DNA from: UBA2357 sp041916775
GTDB taxonomy: Bacteria > Pseudomonadota > Gammaproteobacteria > Burkholderiales > Rhodocyclaceae
Assembly (NCBI GenBank): GCA_041916775.1
Contig: JAYRYZ010000008.1
Span: forward strand, 1 to 64,000
Direction: 5' to 3'
DNA length: 64,000 nucleotides
The translations under genes and the position numbers were made by a program. Every line of letters begins with the position of its first letter. Position 1 is the stretch's first letter. This document shows, piece after piece, positions 54,693 through 63,853 of this stretch. The notes below the pieces were generated by a model. It made no database searches and was not told the origin of the DNA. It saw nothing but the letters and a program-made list of their open reading frames with translations.

Positions 54693-55880
54693 TCAGTTGG
54701 CGAAGGCGGCGATGTCGGTGATCGCGCGGCCGAGGATCAGCGCATGCACGTCGTGCGTGCCTTCGTAGGTGTTCACCACCTCGAGGTTCACCACATGGCG
54801 GATCACGCCGTACTCGTCCGAGATGCCGTTGCCGCCCAGCATGTCGCGCGCGACGCGTGCGATGTCCAGCGACTTGCCGCAGGAATTGCGCTTGATGATG
54901 GAGGTAATCTCCACCGGCGCGTTGCCTTCATCCTTCATGCGGCCCACGCGCAGGCAGGACTGCAGGCCGAGGGTGATCTCGGTGAGCATGTCGGCGAGCT
55001 TCTTTTGGACGAGCTGGTTCGCGGCCAGCGGGCGGTCGAACTGCTTGCGGTCGAGCACGTACTGGCGTGCGGTCTCGTAGCAGAACTCGGCCGCACCCAG
55101 TGCGCCCCAGGCGATGCCGTAGCGCGCGGAGTTGAGGCAGGTGAAGGGACCCTTGAGGCCGCGTACCGTCGGGAAGGCGTTCTCTTCCGGGCAGAACACC
55201 TCGTCCATGACGATCTCGCCGGTGATCGAGGTGCGCAGACCGACCTTGCCGTGGATGGCCGGCGCAGTGAGGCCCTTCCAGCCCTTCTCCAGGATGAAGC
55301 CGCGGATCTGGCCTTCGTCGTCCTTCGCCCACACCACGAACACATCGGCGATCGGGCTGTTGGTGATCCACATCTTGCTGCCGGACAGGCTGTAGCCGCC
55401 ATCCACCTTGCGCGCGCGGGTGATCATGCTACCCGGGTCGGAGCCGTGGTTGGGTTCGGTGAGGCCGAAGCAACCCACCCACTCGCCGGTGGCGAGCTTG
55501 GGCAGATATTTCTTCTTCTGCTCTTCGGTGCCGAACTCGTTGATCGGCACCATCACCAGCGACGACTGCACGCTCATCATCGAGCGGTAGCCGGAGTCCA
55601 CACGCTCGACCTCGCGGGCGATCAGGCCGTAGCACACGTAGTTCATGCCCGCGCCGCCGTACTCTTCGGGGATGGTCGGGCCGAGCAGGCCGAGCGCGCC
55701 CATCTCGTTGAAGATCTCGCGGTCGGTGTGCTCGTTGCGGAAGGACATCTGCACGCGCGGCATGAGCTTTTCCTGGCAGTACGCCCGCGCGGTGTCGCGC
55801 ACCATGCGTTCGGTCTCGGTGAGCTGGCTGTCCAGCATGAACGGGTCGGCCCAGTCGAAGCGTGCGCGGGTGTTTGCCAT
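54693..55880 (-). CDS. gcdH: Glutaryl-CoA dehydrogenase
   Basis: A 395-residue acyl-CoA dehydrogenase of the GcdH type, oxidising and decarboxylating glutaryl-CoA to crotonyl-CoA with an electron-transfer flavoprotein. It has CFGLTEPNHGSDPGSM, KMWITNSPIADVFVVWAK, QLVQKKLADMLTEI and the catalytic Glu in YEGTHDVHALILGRAITD. It serves lysine/tryptophan degradation and anaerobic aromatic catabolism. It is divergent from a LysR gene that likely regulates it. Confidence 0.95.
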   Translation of the reverse strand: MANTRARFDWADPFMLDSQLTETERMVRDTARAYCQEKLMPRVQMSFRNEHTDREIFNEMGALGLLGPTIPEEYGGAGMNYVCYGLIAREVERVDSGYRSMMSVQSSLVMVPINEFGTEEQKKKYLPKLATGEWVGCFGLTEPNHGSDPGSMITRARKVDGGYSLSGSKMWITNSPIADVFVVWAKDDEGQIRGFILEKGWKGLTAPAIHGKVGLRTSITGEIVMDEVFCPEENAFPTVRGLKGPFTCLNSARYGIAWGALGAAEFCYETARQYVLDRKQFDRPLAANQLVQKKLADMLTEITLGLQSCLRVGRMKDEGNAPVEITSIIKRNSCGKSLDIARVARDMLGGNGISDEYGVIRHVVNLEVVNTYEGTHDVHALILGRAITDIAAFAN

Positions 55881-56003
55881 GGTCTGTCGTCCTCAGGTGG
55901 ATGTGTTGATGCCGGGTTCGGGGGGCGCGTGGGCGCATTCTTTCCGGGTTCAGACTGTACGAATCGTTGAATCCTGAAGCAAGCGACTATTTTGAAGTAT
56001 CTT

Positions 56004-56018
56004 GTGCGTAGAACGCAC
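56004..56018. promoter_or_regulatory. Inverted repeat before the GcdR-like gene
   Basis: GTGCGT and ACGCAC arms with three bases between lie 15 bases before the LysR ATG in the divergent gcdH/lysR region. A second short dyad (ACGAATCGT, 55958-55966) lies nearby. Both are candidate binding sites; neither is proven. Confidence 0.4.
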
Positions 56019-56032
56019 TTCGAGAATCCAGC

Positions 56033-56959
56033 ATGCGCCGCAAGATCCCCACCACCGCAGCGCTCGTCGCCTTCGAGCTGGCGGCACGCTACGAGAGCTT
56101 CACCCGCGCCGCCGAGCAGCTGTCGCTGACCCAGAGCGCCATCTGCCGCCAGATCGCCGGCCTGGAGGACTTCCTCGGCGTGCCGCTGTTCCGCCGCACC
56201 CGGCGCGGCGTGCAGCTCACCGAGGCGGGCCGCAACTACAGCCGCCAGGTGGCGATGCGGCTGGACGCGGTGGAGCGCGACACGCTTTCGGTGATGGCAC
56301 ACCACGGCAGCGGCGCGACGATCGAGCTGGCGGTGGTGCCCACCTTCGCCACGCGCTGGCTGCTGCCGCGCCTGCCGGTATTCCGCAAACTGCATCCCGA
56401 GGTGACGGTGAATCTCACCAACCGCACCCGCGCCTTCCTCTTCGCCGAAACCGAGTTCGACGCGGCGCTGCACTTCGGCGAAGCCGGCTGGCCCGGCACC
56501 GAGGCGCATTTCCTCATGCACGAGGACCCGGTGCCGGTGTGCAGCGCGGATTTGCTCGCCGGGCGTGCTCGGCTGAGCGCCGAGGAGGTGGCCGCCCTGC
56601 CGCTGCTGCAGCAGACCACCCGTCCGCATGCGTGGCGGCAGTGGTTCGATGCCGGCGGTCTGCATGTGGAGCACGACATGACCGGTGCCCGCCTGGAGCT
56701 CTTCTCCATGCTCGCCGAGGCGGCCGCGCACCATATGGGGGTGGCGTTGATCCCGCCCTTCCTCATCCGCGAGGAGCTCGCGAGCGGCCGACTCGTGATC
56801 GCGAACGACAGGGCCTTGCGCATCGACAAGGCCTACTACCTCATCATTCCCGAGCGCAAGGCCGAGACGCGTGCGTTGACCGCATTCCGTGACTGGCTGC
56901 TCGCCGAGGCCGCCGCCTACCGTACGCGGCACCACGTGGGTGAAGCCGCAGCGGAGTGA
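56033..56959 (+). CDS. LysR-family regulator of glutarate catabolism (GcdR-like)
   Basis: A 308-residue LysR regulator with HTH at about 5-65 (FTRAAEQLSLTQSAICRQIAGLEDFLG) and a GcvA-type effector domain. It is divergently transcribed from gcdH with about 150 bases between, the arrangement of gcdR-gcdHG units in Pseudomonas where glutarate is the inducer. The gene symbol is not certain from sequence. Confidence 0.87.
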   Translation: MRRKIPTTAALVAFELAARYESFTRAAEQLSLTQSAICRQIAGLEDFLGVPLFRRTRRGVQLTEAGRNYSRQVAMRLDAVERDTLSVMAHHGSGATIELAVVPTFATRWLLPRLPVFRKLHPEVTVNLTNRTRAFLFAETEFDAALHFGEAGWPGTEAHFLMHEDPVPVCSADLLAGRARLSAEEVAALPLLQQTTRPHAWRQWFDAGGLHVEHDMTGARLELFSMLAEAAAHHMGVALIPPFLIREELASGRLVIANDRALRIDKAYYLIIPERKAETRALTAFRDWLLAEAAAYRTRHHVGEAAAE

Positions 56960-57105
56960 CATTACTGCACCATGGAGGGGCCGGGTTTCATGACGGCCGA
57001 GCATGCGGCCGGGCTGGAAATTCGGCAGGTTGCAGAGGACAATGCTTGCGCGATCGCACCGGCACGCCGATTCCGGCGTATTCCACTGTTTCCGACGGAG
57101 CCCCC

Positions 57106-59352
57106 ATGAGCACTGCGTCCTCTCCCTCATCCCATCGCTGGCGCTTTTTCCGCTCCGGCGGCTTCGATCAGGTCCGGCTGGAAACCGCGGACGACCTGCG
57201 CAACCTCGCCACGCTCGACCAGAAGCTGTGGTCCGTGCTGGGTTGCCCCACCGTTGGCCTGGAGTTCGATTCGCGCACGCTGGCGATGATCGACAGCGAC
57301 GGCGACGGCCAGATCCGCAGCCCGGAACTGATCGCTGCGGTGCGGTGGGCCTGCGCGGTGTTCAAGGATCCGGCCATCCTGTTCAAGGAGGGTGACGTGC
57401 TCGCGCTTGCGGACATCGACGCCGCTTCCACCGAGGGCGCGCAGGTGCTGCGGTCCGCGCGCCAGGTGCTGAGCGATCTCGGCAAGCCGGACGGCGATGC
57501 GATCGCGCTCGCCGACCTGGCCGATCCCGCAACCTTGTTCGCGCCGAATCATTTCAACGGTGACGGCATCGTGCCCGCCGAGCTTGCGCCCGATGCGCCG
57601 CTGGCCGAGACGATCACGCTCATCGCCGCCACGCTGGGCGCCGACACGGACCGCAGCGGCCAGCCCGGCGTGGGGTCCGCGAAGTGCGACGCCTTCTTTA
57701 CCCAGGCCGACGCCTACCTCGCCTGGCAGGCGCAGGCCGGCGCCAACCCGGCGGACATCCTGCCGCTCGGCGACGCCACCGCGGCGGCGGCCGGCCTGTT
57801 CGACGGCTTGCAGGCCAAGGTTGACGACTTCTTCACCCGTTGCCGCCTCGCCGCCTTCGACCCGCAGGCTACGGGCGCGCTCAACCCGGTCGATGCGCAA
57901 TATGCGGCACTGTCGGCACAGTCGATCAACGCCACTGCGAGCGAGGTCGCCGCATTGCCGCTCGCGCGGGTTGCCGCCGATGCCGCGCTGCCGCTTGCGA
58001 GAGGCCTCAACCCGGCCTGGGCCGACCAGATCGCAGCCTTCCGCAGCACCGTGGTGGTGCCACTCCTGGGTGAGTGCGATGCACTCGGCTTCGACGAATG
58101 GCAGGGCCTCAGCGCACGCTTCGGCGCATACCGCACCTGGCTTGCCGCAAAGCCCGATACCCCGGTGGTCGCGATCGACCCGGCCGTGCTGGCACGCATC
58201 GCCGCTGACGATACACGTGTGCAACTCGCCGCGCTGATCGCGCAGGACCTGCAAGCCGCCGAAGCCGCCCTGCACATCGACTCGGTCGAGCGCGCACTGC
58301 ACTACCGCCGCGATCTCGTCACGCTGTTGAACAACTTCGTGTCCTTCACCGACTTTTACAGCAGGCGCAAGAAGGCGATCTTTCAGGCCGGTACGCTGTA
58401 CCTCGATCAGCGCAGCTGCGACCTGTGCCTGCGCGTCGCCAACATGGACAAGCACGCCGCACTCGCGCCGTTCTCCGGCACCTACCTCGTCTATTGCAAT
58501 TGCACGCGCAAGGACGAGGCGCCGATCACGATCGTCGCGGCGCTCACCGGTGGCGACGCCGACGAGCTCATGGCGCCCGGTCGCAACGGCGTGTTCTACG
58601 ATCGCGCCGGCCGCGACTGGAACGCCACCGTGGTCAAGGTGGTGGATAACCCGATCAGCGTGCGCCAGGCATTCTGGTCGCCATACAAGCGTATCGGCCG
58701 GATGATCGGCGATCAGATCCAGAAGTTCGCCGCCGCGCGCGAGAAGGCGGTGGACGAGAAGGCCGCGGCCGGCGTCGCCAGCACCGCGACCAAGGCCGAA
58801 GCCCCTGCCGCCGCGCCGGCCGCACCGCCAGCCCCTTTCGACATTGCCAAGTTCGCCGGTATCTTCGCCGCGATCGGGCTGGCCCTCGGCGCCTTGGGGA
58901 CAGCCCTCGCGGCCATCATCACCGGTTTCCTCGCGCTACCGGTGTGGCAGATGCCGCTGGTCGTCGCCGGCATCGTGCTGCTGATCTCGGGGCCCTCGAT
59001 GCTGCTCGCCTGGCTCAAGCTGCGCCAGCGCAACCTCGGCCCGCTGCTGGATGCCAACGGCTGGGCGGTGAACACCCGCGCACGCATCAACATCCCCTTC
59101 GGCGGCGCCCTCACCGGCCTCGCGACCCTGCCCGCCGGCGCCTCGCGCTCGCTCGACGACCCCTACGCCGAGAAGCGCACCCCTTGGAAGCGCTATGTGT
59201 TCCTGCTGATCATCGTCGCCGTGCTCGCCGCGCTGTGGCAGAACGGCGTGCTGCAGGCGTGGATCAATCCGCAGGCCGCGGCACCCGCGGCCGCGCCCGA
59301 GGCCGCACCGCCTGCGCCACCCGCTCCACCGGCCGCCAAGCCGGCTGGCTGA
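57106..59352 (+). CDS. Large EF-hand membrane protein of unknown function
   Basis: A 748-residue protein. EF-hand loop 1 is at 63-74 (DSDGDGQIRSPE); two degenerate loops lie near 150-160 (FNGDGIVPAEL) and 180-190. A long helical middle has a cysteine pair C438/C441 and another C464/C466, a possible metal site. Membrane helices are at about 583-608, 615-638 and 697-712, and the C-terminal tail is Ala/Pro-rich. The ATG at 57106 follows GGAG. The stop lies inside a 13-bp tandem repeat. No known function; calcium-dependent membrane attachment is inferred only. Confidence 0.8.
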   Translation: MSTASSPSSHRWRFFRSGGFDQVRLETADDLRNLATLDQKLWSVLGCPTVGLEFDSRTLAMIDSDGDGQIRSPELIAAVRWACAVFKDPAILFKEGDVLALADIDAASTEGAQVLRSARQVLSDLGKPDGDAIALADLADPATLFAPNHFNGDGIVPAELAPDAPLAETITLIAATLGADTDRSGQPGVGSAKCDAFFTQADAYLAWQAQAGANPADILPLGDATAAAAGLFDGLQAKVDDFFTRCRLAAFDPQATGALNPVDAQYAALSAQSINATASEVAALPLARVAADAALPLARGLNPAWADQIAAFRSTVVVPLLGECDALGFDEWQGLSARFGAYRTWLAAKPDTPVVAIDPAVLARIAADDTRVQLAALIAQDLQAAEAALHIDSVERALHYRRDLVTLLNNFVSFTDFYSRRKKAIFQAGTLYLDQRSCDLCLRVANMDKHAALAPFSGTYLVYCNCTRKDEAPITIVAALTGGDADELMAPGRNGVFYDRAGRDWNATVVKVVDNPISVRQAFWSPYKRIGRMIGDQIQKFAAAREKAVDEKAAAGVASTATKAEAPAAAPAAPPAPFDIAKFAGIFAAIGLALGALGTALAAIITGFLALPVWQMPLVVAGIVLLISGPSMLLAWLKLRQRNLGPLLDANGWAVNTRARINIPFGGALTGLATLPAGASRSLDDPYAEKRTPWKRYVFLLIIVAVLAALWQNGVLQAWINPQAAAPAAAPEAAPPAPPAPPAAKPAG

Positions 59353-59448
59353 GGCGGCTGGCTGAGGCGGCTGGCTGAGGCGGCTGGCTGAGGCGGCTGG
59401 CTGAGGCGGCTGGCTGAGGCGGCTGGCTGAGGCGGCTGGCTGAGGCGG
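59345..59448. repeat. Minisatellite: eight perfect 13-bp repeats
   Basis: CTGGCTGAGGCGG is repeated eight times without a change. The first copy contains the stop codon of the preceding gene (TGA at 59350). The period is not a multiple of three, and each unit carries a TGA in shifting frame. Perfect identity indicates recent expansion by slippage. Confidence 0.95.
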
Positions 59449-59516
59449 CGCACCATCGGCCTGCAGCGTGGCGTGTTCATGCTGCAGGCGGCGAATGCGC
59501 GATCCGCCCTGAGCGT

Positions 59517-60782
59517 TCAGAGGCTCACCGCCGCGCGTCGCCCGCGCAGCACGCCGAGCCCGATCGCGCCGATCCCGATCAGCCACAGCATGCCGGGCTC
59601 GGGTACGGCGGCGTCGGGCACATACAGGGTGAGGGGGGTCATGGTGCCGGTGAAGCGGCCCGACTCCGCGAACACGAGGCCGGTGACGAAGGCGGTGGTG
59701 TCTTCAGGGTCGAGACCGGCACCGGGTTCGATGCCGGTCACACGGAAGGCATCGATGCCATTCTGGCCGAAGTCGATCGTGTTGCCGCCCGGCACATTGG
59801 TCATGAACTGCACCCAATCGTTGCCGTTCTTCAACCAGATGTCGTATAGACCGTCGCCAATGCCGGCCGGCAGTACCGCGCTCTTGATCAAGGGGTCGGT
59901 CGCGCCGATGTGGTAGTCGTAGCCGATCGCGACGATGGGGTCGATGAAGATCAGCTCGTCGGCGCTCACATCCACCGAGAACTCATACACCGGCTGTCCG
60001 TTGTCGTTGGCGATGGTGGGCAGGAAGACCTGCGCAGTCATGCCGGGGTCGAGGAGGATGAAGTCGAAGAACGAACGCGAGCGCGAGACGATGTTCGGGT
60101 TGCTGGGTGCGAGGTCCGGGTCGCGCAGGTCGAGCAGGCCGATCTCGAGCGAGTAGCGGGTGCCGGCCACCAGCGTGAGCTGCAGGGGATCCACCGTGAA
60201 GCTGTTCGCAGTCCCGGGGAGCGGGATCACACGGATGATGTCGGCCTGGCCCTGGGGGTTGATGATGCTGTCCGGCTCCCAGATCTGCAGCCGCACGGCA
60301 TCGACATCGACCCCGGTGGGCAGGGTCCAGCTGAAGGTCGGGGCGTTTCCGCCTCCCGTGATCGCGACATTGGTCGGGAAGGGCATCGCTGTCGCGCCGA
60401 AGATGTCCTGCGTCACTGCCGAGCTGCTGTTGCCGTCTGCATCGAAGAAGGCCAGCGTCCACGCACCGTCCAGCGCCGGGTCGATCGGGACGACGCGGCT
60501 GAAGAAGTGCGGCGCGACGGTCTGGGGTTGGTGGAAGAGGGTGCGCGTCGTAACGTCCTGGCTGGCGTAGCCTGTGAGGGTGTTCGAGACGCCGTTGTCG
60601 TCGACGACCGTGGTTGCACCGACATGCTGGAATGCACCCACGGGGATGCCGACCGAGTTGGCGCCGCGGACATCGAGCTGGTGGAAGACGCCGCTGATCG
60701 TCGGTGCGGCGCTCGCGCCGCCGGCGTACAGACCGGCGAGGCAGAGCAGGGAAAGGGCCAGTCGCTGGCGTGTCGGGTGCAT
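59517..60782 (-). CDS. PEP-CTERM sorted secreted protein
   Basis: A 421-residue exported protein. The signal peptide is at residues 1-24 (RLALSLLCLAGLYAGGASAAP) and the C-terminal sorting tail is VPEPGMLWLIGIGAIGLGVLRGRRA (motif, hydrophobic helix, basic end) recognised by exosortase. The middle consists of beta-rich repeats with no catalytic signature. The ATG at 60782 gives a proper signal peptide. It is divergent from a LuxR gene, with a palindrome between. Exosortase genes are not in the window. Confidence 0.9.
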   Translation of the reverse strand: MHPTRQRLALSLLCLAGLYAGGASAAPTISGVFHQLDVRGANSVGIPVGAFQHVGATTVVDDNGVSNTLTGYASQDVTTRTLFHQPQTVAPHFFSRVVPIDPALDGAWTLAFFDADGNSSSAVTQDIFGATAMPFPTNVAITGGGNAPTFSWTLPTGVDVDAVRLQIWEPDSIINPQGQADIIRVIPLPGTANSFTVDPLQLTLVAGTRYSLEIGLLDLRDPDLAPSNPNIVSRSRSFFDFILLDPGMTAQVFLPTIANDNGQPVYEFSVDVSADELIFIDPIVAIGYDYHIGATDPLIKSAVLPAGIGDGLYDIWLKNGNDWVQFMTNVPGGNTIDFGQNGIDAFRVTGIEPGAGLDPEDTTAFVTGLVFAESGRFTGTMTPLTLYVPDAAVPEPGMLWLIGIGAIGLGVLRGRRAAVSL

Positions 60783-60925
60783 GTTCACGGCGTGTTCTCC
60801 ATCGGATTGCGGTGTTCGGACGAGGACCATCGGCGCAGCGCGCGATGGCATGCGGCGCCGACAGGAGCCGGCCTCCTTCGCTCGGTCGGTTGAACACAAT
60901 CTAGACGGGGTGCATGCCCGGCACA

Positions 60926-60941
60926 TCACCAGTTCTGGTGA
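60926..60941. promoter_or_regulatory. 16-bp palindrome between the PEP-CTERM and LuxR genes
   Basis: TCACCAG and CTGGTGA flank two bases in a perfect dyad. It is 144 bases from the PEP-CTERM start and 126 bases from the LuxR start. A binding site of the LuxR regulator is a natural inference. Confidence 0.5.
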
Positions 60942-61066
60942 GTCGAGATTTCTTACGCCTTCGTCTATGCTGAATGTCGGGCATGTCGGCGATCGCATCT
61001 GCATCATGTGCTGATGCTGATCGCAATGACATGGTTCGCCATGATCGGGCTCCAAGCAGGAGGCAT

Positions 61067-62245
61067 ATGGAGATCTCATTCGAACGCATGGACGGCGTGA
61101 TCTCCGAGATCTACGCTGCAGTCGGCAGCCCCGACGGCTTCGACGGCGCCTTGCGCGGCGTCGTGAGTATGCTGGACGGGTCGAGCGGCATGCTGTTCAC
61201 GCCACTCAATGGTCAGGAAGAAGGCGGGTTCGGCTACGTCGATCACTTCGATGTCGCGCTGTGGGAACGGTTTCGCTTCGAGCTGCGCGAGGCATCTCCC
61301 TGGGAGCAGGCGGGCGAGCGGCGCCAGCTGATGTGCACCGGCATGACCGCAACCGACGAGTTCCTGGTGCCCGAAGACGTGCTGCGCAAGACGGCGTTCT
61401 ACCATGAGGCGCATGTACCGCTGGATGTCGGCAGGCTGTGCTGTGCGGTGGTCGCGGGCGACGGGGATGCCAGCCTGCCGCGCACCTATCTCAGCATCTA
61501 TCGGGGCATCGCTGCGCGTTCCTTCAACGACGCGGAGTCGCGCGTGTTGCAGCACGTGGCCGCGCACATGCGCCGCGCCCTGCAACTCGCGCACCGACTC
61601 GGCTTCGCAGAGGCGGAGCGCGCCGCGCTGCGCGAGCTGCTGCATGACCTCGCCTGCGGCATCGCGATCCTCGATCGCAACCGCAGCCTGCTATTCATGA
61701 ATCGCAGCGCCGAGCGCTTGTGTACCCCCGCGCGCGGACTCTCGGCGCGGCGCGGCAAGTCCGGCGTCTGCGCGCTCGAGGCCGCCAATGTGCGCGAGAA
61801 CGCCGCGTTGCAGCGGGCGATCGAGCATGTGCTGCGACCACCGGGCGAGCACCCACCCGGCGGCGAATCGGCGCGCGCGGATCCACTCATCATTCACGGC
61901 CCCCAGGGCCTGGATCCGCTGGTGGTGACGGTGATCCACCTGCCGGCGCGTCTTTCGGTCGCTGCCGAACCGGGTGTGGTGCTCGTCATCGAGGATCCGG
62001 TGAGCCCCCGGCCCGCTGCGGAGCAGCTCTTCGCCGGGCTCTTCGCCATGACCCCCGCCGAGTGCCGCATCGCCCGGGCGCTGCTCGCGGGTGAAGCGCC
62101 CAAGCAGATCGCCGAACGCCTCGGCATCACGGAGAACACCGTGCGCACGCACATCAAGTCGCTCCACACCAAGACCGCCACGCGCAGCCTTGCTGCCCTG
62201 ACCGCCCTGCTCGCCAGGACGGGGCGTTCCGTGCTCGGCGGATGA
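61067..62245 (+). CDS. LuxR-family regulator (HTH at C-terminus)
   Basis: A 392-residue regulator. The C-terminal HTH (about 325-385) is MTPAECRIARALLAGEAPKQIAERLGITENTVRTHIKSLHTKT. The N-terminal part (about 10-260) lacks the autoinducer-binding signature and appears to hold a GAF/PAS-like sensory region (DRNRSLLFMNRSAERLC). The ATG at 61067 follows AGGAGG. It is divergent from a PEP-CTERM gene, which it may control. Confidence 0.88.
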   Translation: MEISFERMDGVISEIYAAVGSPDGFDGALRGVVSMLDGSSGMLFTPLNGQEEGGFGYVDHFDVALWERFRFELREASPWEQAGERRQLMCTGMTATDEFLVPEDVLRKTAFYHEAHVPLDVGRLCCAVVAGDGDASLPRTYLSIYRGIAARSFNDAESRVLQHVAAHMRRALQLAHRLGFAEAERAALRELLHDLACGIAILDRNRSLLFMNRSAERLCTPARGLSARRGKSGVCALEAANVRENAALQRAIEHVLRPPGEHPPGGESARADPLIIHGPQGLDPLVVTVIHLPARLSVAAEPGVVLVIEDPVSPRPAAEQLFAGLFAMTPAECRIARALLAGEAPKQIAERLGITENTVRTHIKSLHTKTATRSLAALTALLARTGRSVLGG

Positions 62246-62349
62246 TCGATGCGCCATGCGCGCCGGGTGTGGCCGAGGTGCGGCAGCCGATGCGTGGGCG
62301 GGGCGATGCGGATACACTGCCGCTCCAACGCAACGCAAATGAACATGCC

Positions 62350-62616
62350 ATGTTCAAGTTCATCCTGATCACGGTCCCGGTGCTGCTCGGCCTGATGTGG
62401 ATTGCCACCCATCTGCCGCGACTCGGGATCGCGATCGGCGGCCTGTTGGTCCTCTCACCCGCCTGGCTTTTCCTGCTGGGCGCATTCGATGCTGCGCACT
62501 ACCGTTCGGATGGATCAGCTGCAGGCCTCGTCATCGGCCTCGTGATGCTCGCTGTCCTGGCTGCGCTCATCATCATGGGCATCAACCTGATCCGGACGGG
62601 TCTCGACAATCTGTGA
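62350..62616 (+). CDS. Small membrane protein of unknown function
   Basis: An 88-residue protein with three hydrophobic segments (MFKFILITVPVLLGLMWIA; LGIAIGGLLVLSPAWLFLLG; AAGLVIGLVMLAVLAALIIM). No motif is recognised. The start at 62350 was chosen for its hydrophobic N-terminus; an ATG at 62242 overlapping the LuxR stop is possible but would add 36 charged residues. Confidence 0.6.
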   Translation: MFKFILITVPVLLGLMWIATHLPRLGIAIGGLLVLSPAWLFLLGAFDAAHYRSDGSAAGLVIGLVMLAVLAALIIMGINLIRTGLDNL

Positions 62617-62628
62617 TCGTCAACATCG

Positions 62629-62714
62629 TTCGCCGAGCGTTTCGACGTCACGGAAAGCAGCGTACGAGTGCATACCAAATCGCTCGATGCCAATCGGCGA
62701 CCCGCAGGCGGTCG
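62629..62714 (+). pseudogene. Relic of a LuxR-type HTH
   Basis: In one frame the sequence reads FAERFDVTESSVRVHTKSLD, close to IAERLGITENTVRTHIKSLH of the LuxR gene at 61067. No start codon precedes it and no N-terminal domain is present. It probably derives from duplication of the LuxR gene or of a related one, followed by decay. Confidence 0.55.
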
Positions 62715-62870
62715 GCTCTGTGACATTGCCGGCCAGTGTTGGGGCTCGGTGCTTGCCGCACAGAAGGGAGGCATGATTTCCATTTTCCCGATCCCTTGTG
62801 CTGCCCTTTGGTTGGATTGATAATATGCCAAATGGCTTAACGTTATTGACATACTCATGGGGGATGAATG

Positions 62871-63323
62871 ATGAGCTCACCATTGCTGCTTTCGGTCAAG
62901 GAATTTCGTGATGATGAACTCGTGCTGGATGAAGAGGAAACAAGGTTGGTGCTCAAGTTCTTCTGGCCCCAAGCCGGAGCCGAGAACATCGTGGTGAGTA
63001 CGGATGCCAGACGACTTGCGCAGAGCATGCTTGTCGCGGCGATTGACGGCAGCTACGCAATGGGCTTCGTCCATGCGCTGTGGGAGTCGAGTGCGAAGCC
63101 CGGCGCCGGCATCAAGAAGATCGCGCAGAAGTTCGCCAAGAGTGCGCTCCAGCACCACTTCAGGCATGCCAGGACCAAGGATCTGGAGGACGTGGAGGTC
63201 TACGAGACCATCCGCAGGGATCTTGCCTGGCAGATGCGGTTGCGGTTTGACATGGTCCGAAATGGTATGCCCATCTCCCAGAACATGCCGATGATCTACA
63301 CGAAGGGGACGGTAGCCGCATGA
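62871..63323 (+). CDS. Unrecognised protein, coupled to an ankyrin gene
   Basis: A 150-residue soluble protein (an ATG at 62868 gives one more residue). It is mixed alpha/beta at the start (MSSPLLLSVKEFRDDELVLDEEE) and mostly helical later (FVHALWESSAKPGAGIKKIAQKFAKSAL; EDVEVYETIRRDLAWQMRLRFDM). No family is recognised. Its stop overlaps the ATG of the ankyrin-repeat gene (ATGA), so the two are translationally coupled. The AT content is higher than the surroundings. Confidence 0.72.
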   Translation: MSSPLLLSVKEFRDDELVLDEEETRLVLKFFWPQAGAENIVVSTDARRLAQSMLVAAIDGSYAMGFVHALWESSAKPGAGIKKIAQKFAKSALQHHFRHARTKDLEDVEVYETIRRDLAWQMRLRFDMVRNGMPISQNMPMIYTKGTVAA

Positions 63324-63853
63324 CCCGCAAAGGCAAACTTGCGCTCTTCGCTTGCCTCATCGTTCTTGTCGGTGCAGCCGTTGCCGGCAAGGCGGTGCAC
63401 GAGATCAGCCAGAACAGCATTAGCCGGCTGCTCGTTTGCTACGACACGAATCCGGCGCCGATCGCTTGGACATGCAAGCAGGTGCTCGCGCGAAAACTGA
63501 AATCGCCCGAGATCGTTTCCGAACTGAACAAGACCGGATCAGTCTTGTTTCCGCTCCTGATGACTGACGAGGCACGCGGACGCGAGATGCTGCAATTGCT
63601 GTTGAGCAATGGCGTTGACATCAATGCGGTGGATTCGGGGGTGCAAGTGGGTTGGACCGCCTTGCACATCGTGGCGATGGATACGCGGCTCTGGCCAGTG
63701 GAGGCGTTGCTCGAAGCCGGTGCCGACCAGGCCGCGAAGGACGCGGAGGGCATGACGCCGCTGGATCGCGCGCGCGAAGTGCAGACAAAACGCCCGCATC
63801 CGGGACGAGCCAACATCATCGCGCAGCTTGAAGCGCCAACTGGCAGCAGGTAG
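63320..63853 (+). CDS. Ankyrin-repeat protein with N-terminal membrane segment
   Basis: A 177-residue protein with a hydrophobic N-terminus (about 8-23, ALFACLIVLVGAAVAGKAV), probably an uncleaved signal anchor or a signal peptide. Two to three ankyrin repeats follow at about 85-160 (REMLQLLLSNGVDINAVDSG; GWTALHIVAMD; PVEALLEAGADQAAKDAEGMTPLDRARE). It is coupled to the preceding unknown gene. Ankyrins bind other proteins; a partner or immunity role is speculative. Confidence 0.82.
   Translation: MTRKGKLALFACLIVLVGAAVAGKAVHEISQNSISRLLVCYDTNPAPIAWTCKQVLARKLKSPEIVSELNKTGSVLFPLLMTDEARGREMLQLLLSNGVDINAVDSGVQVGWTALHIVAMDTRLWPVEALLEAGADQAAKDAEGMTPLDRAREVQTKRPHPGRANIIAQLEAPTGSR

Noticed and set aside
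59345..59448. Tandem repeat considered as a CRISPR or regulatory iteron array
   Set aside because: The units are contiguous without spacers and no cas or rep genes are near.
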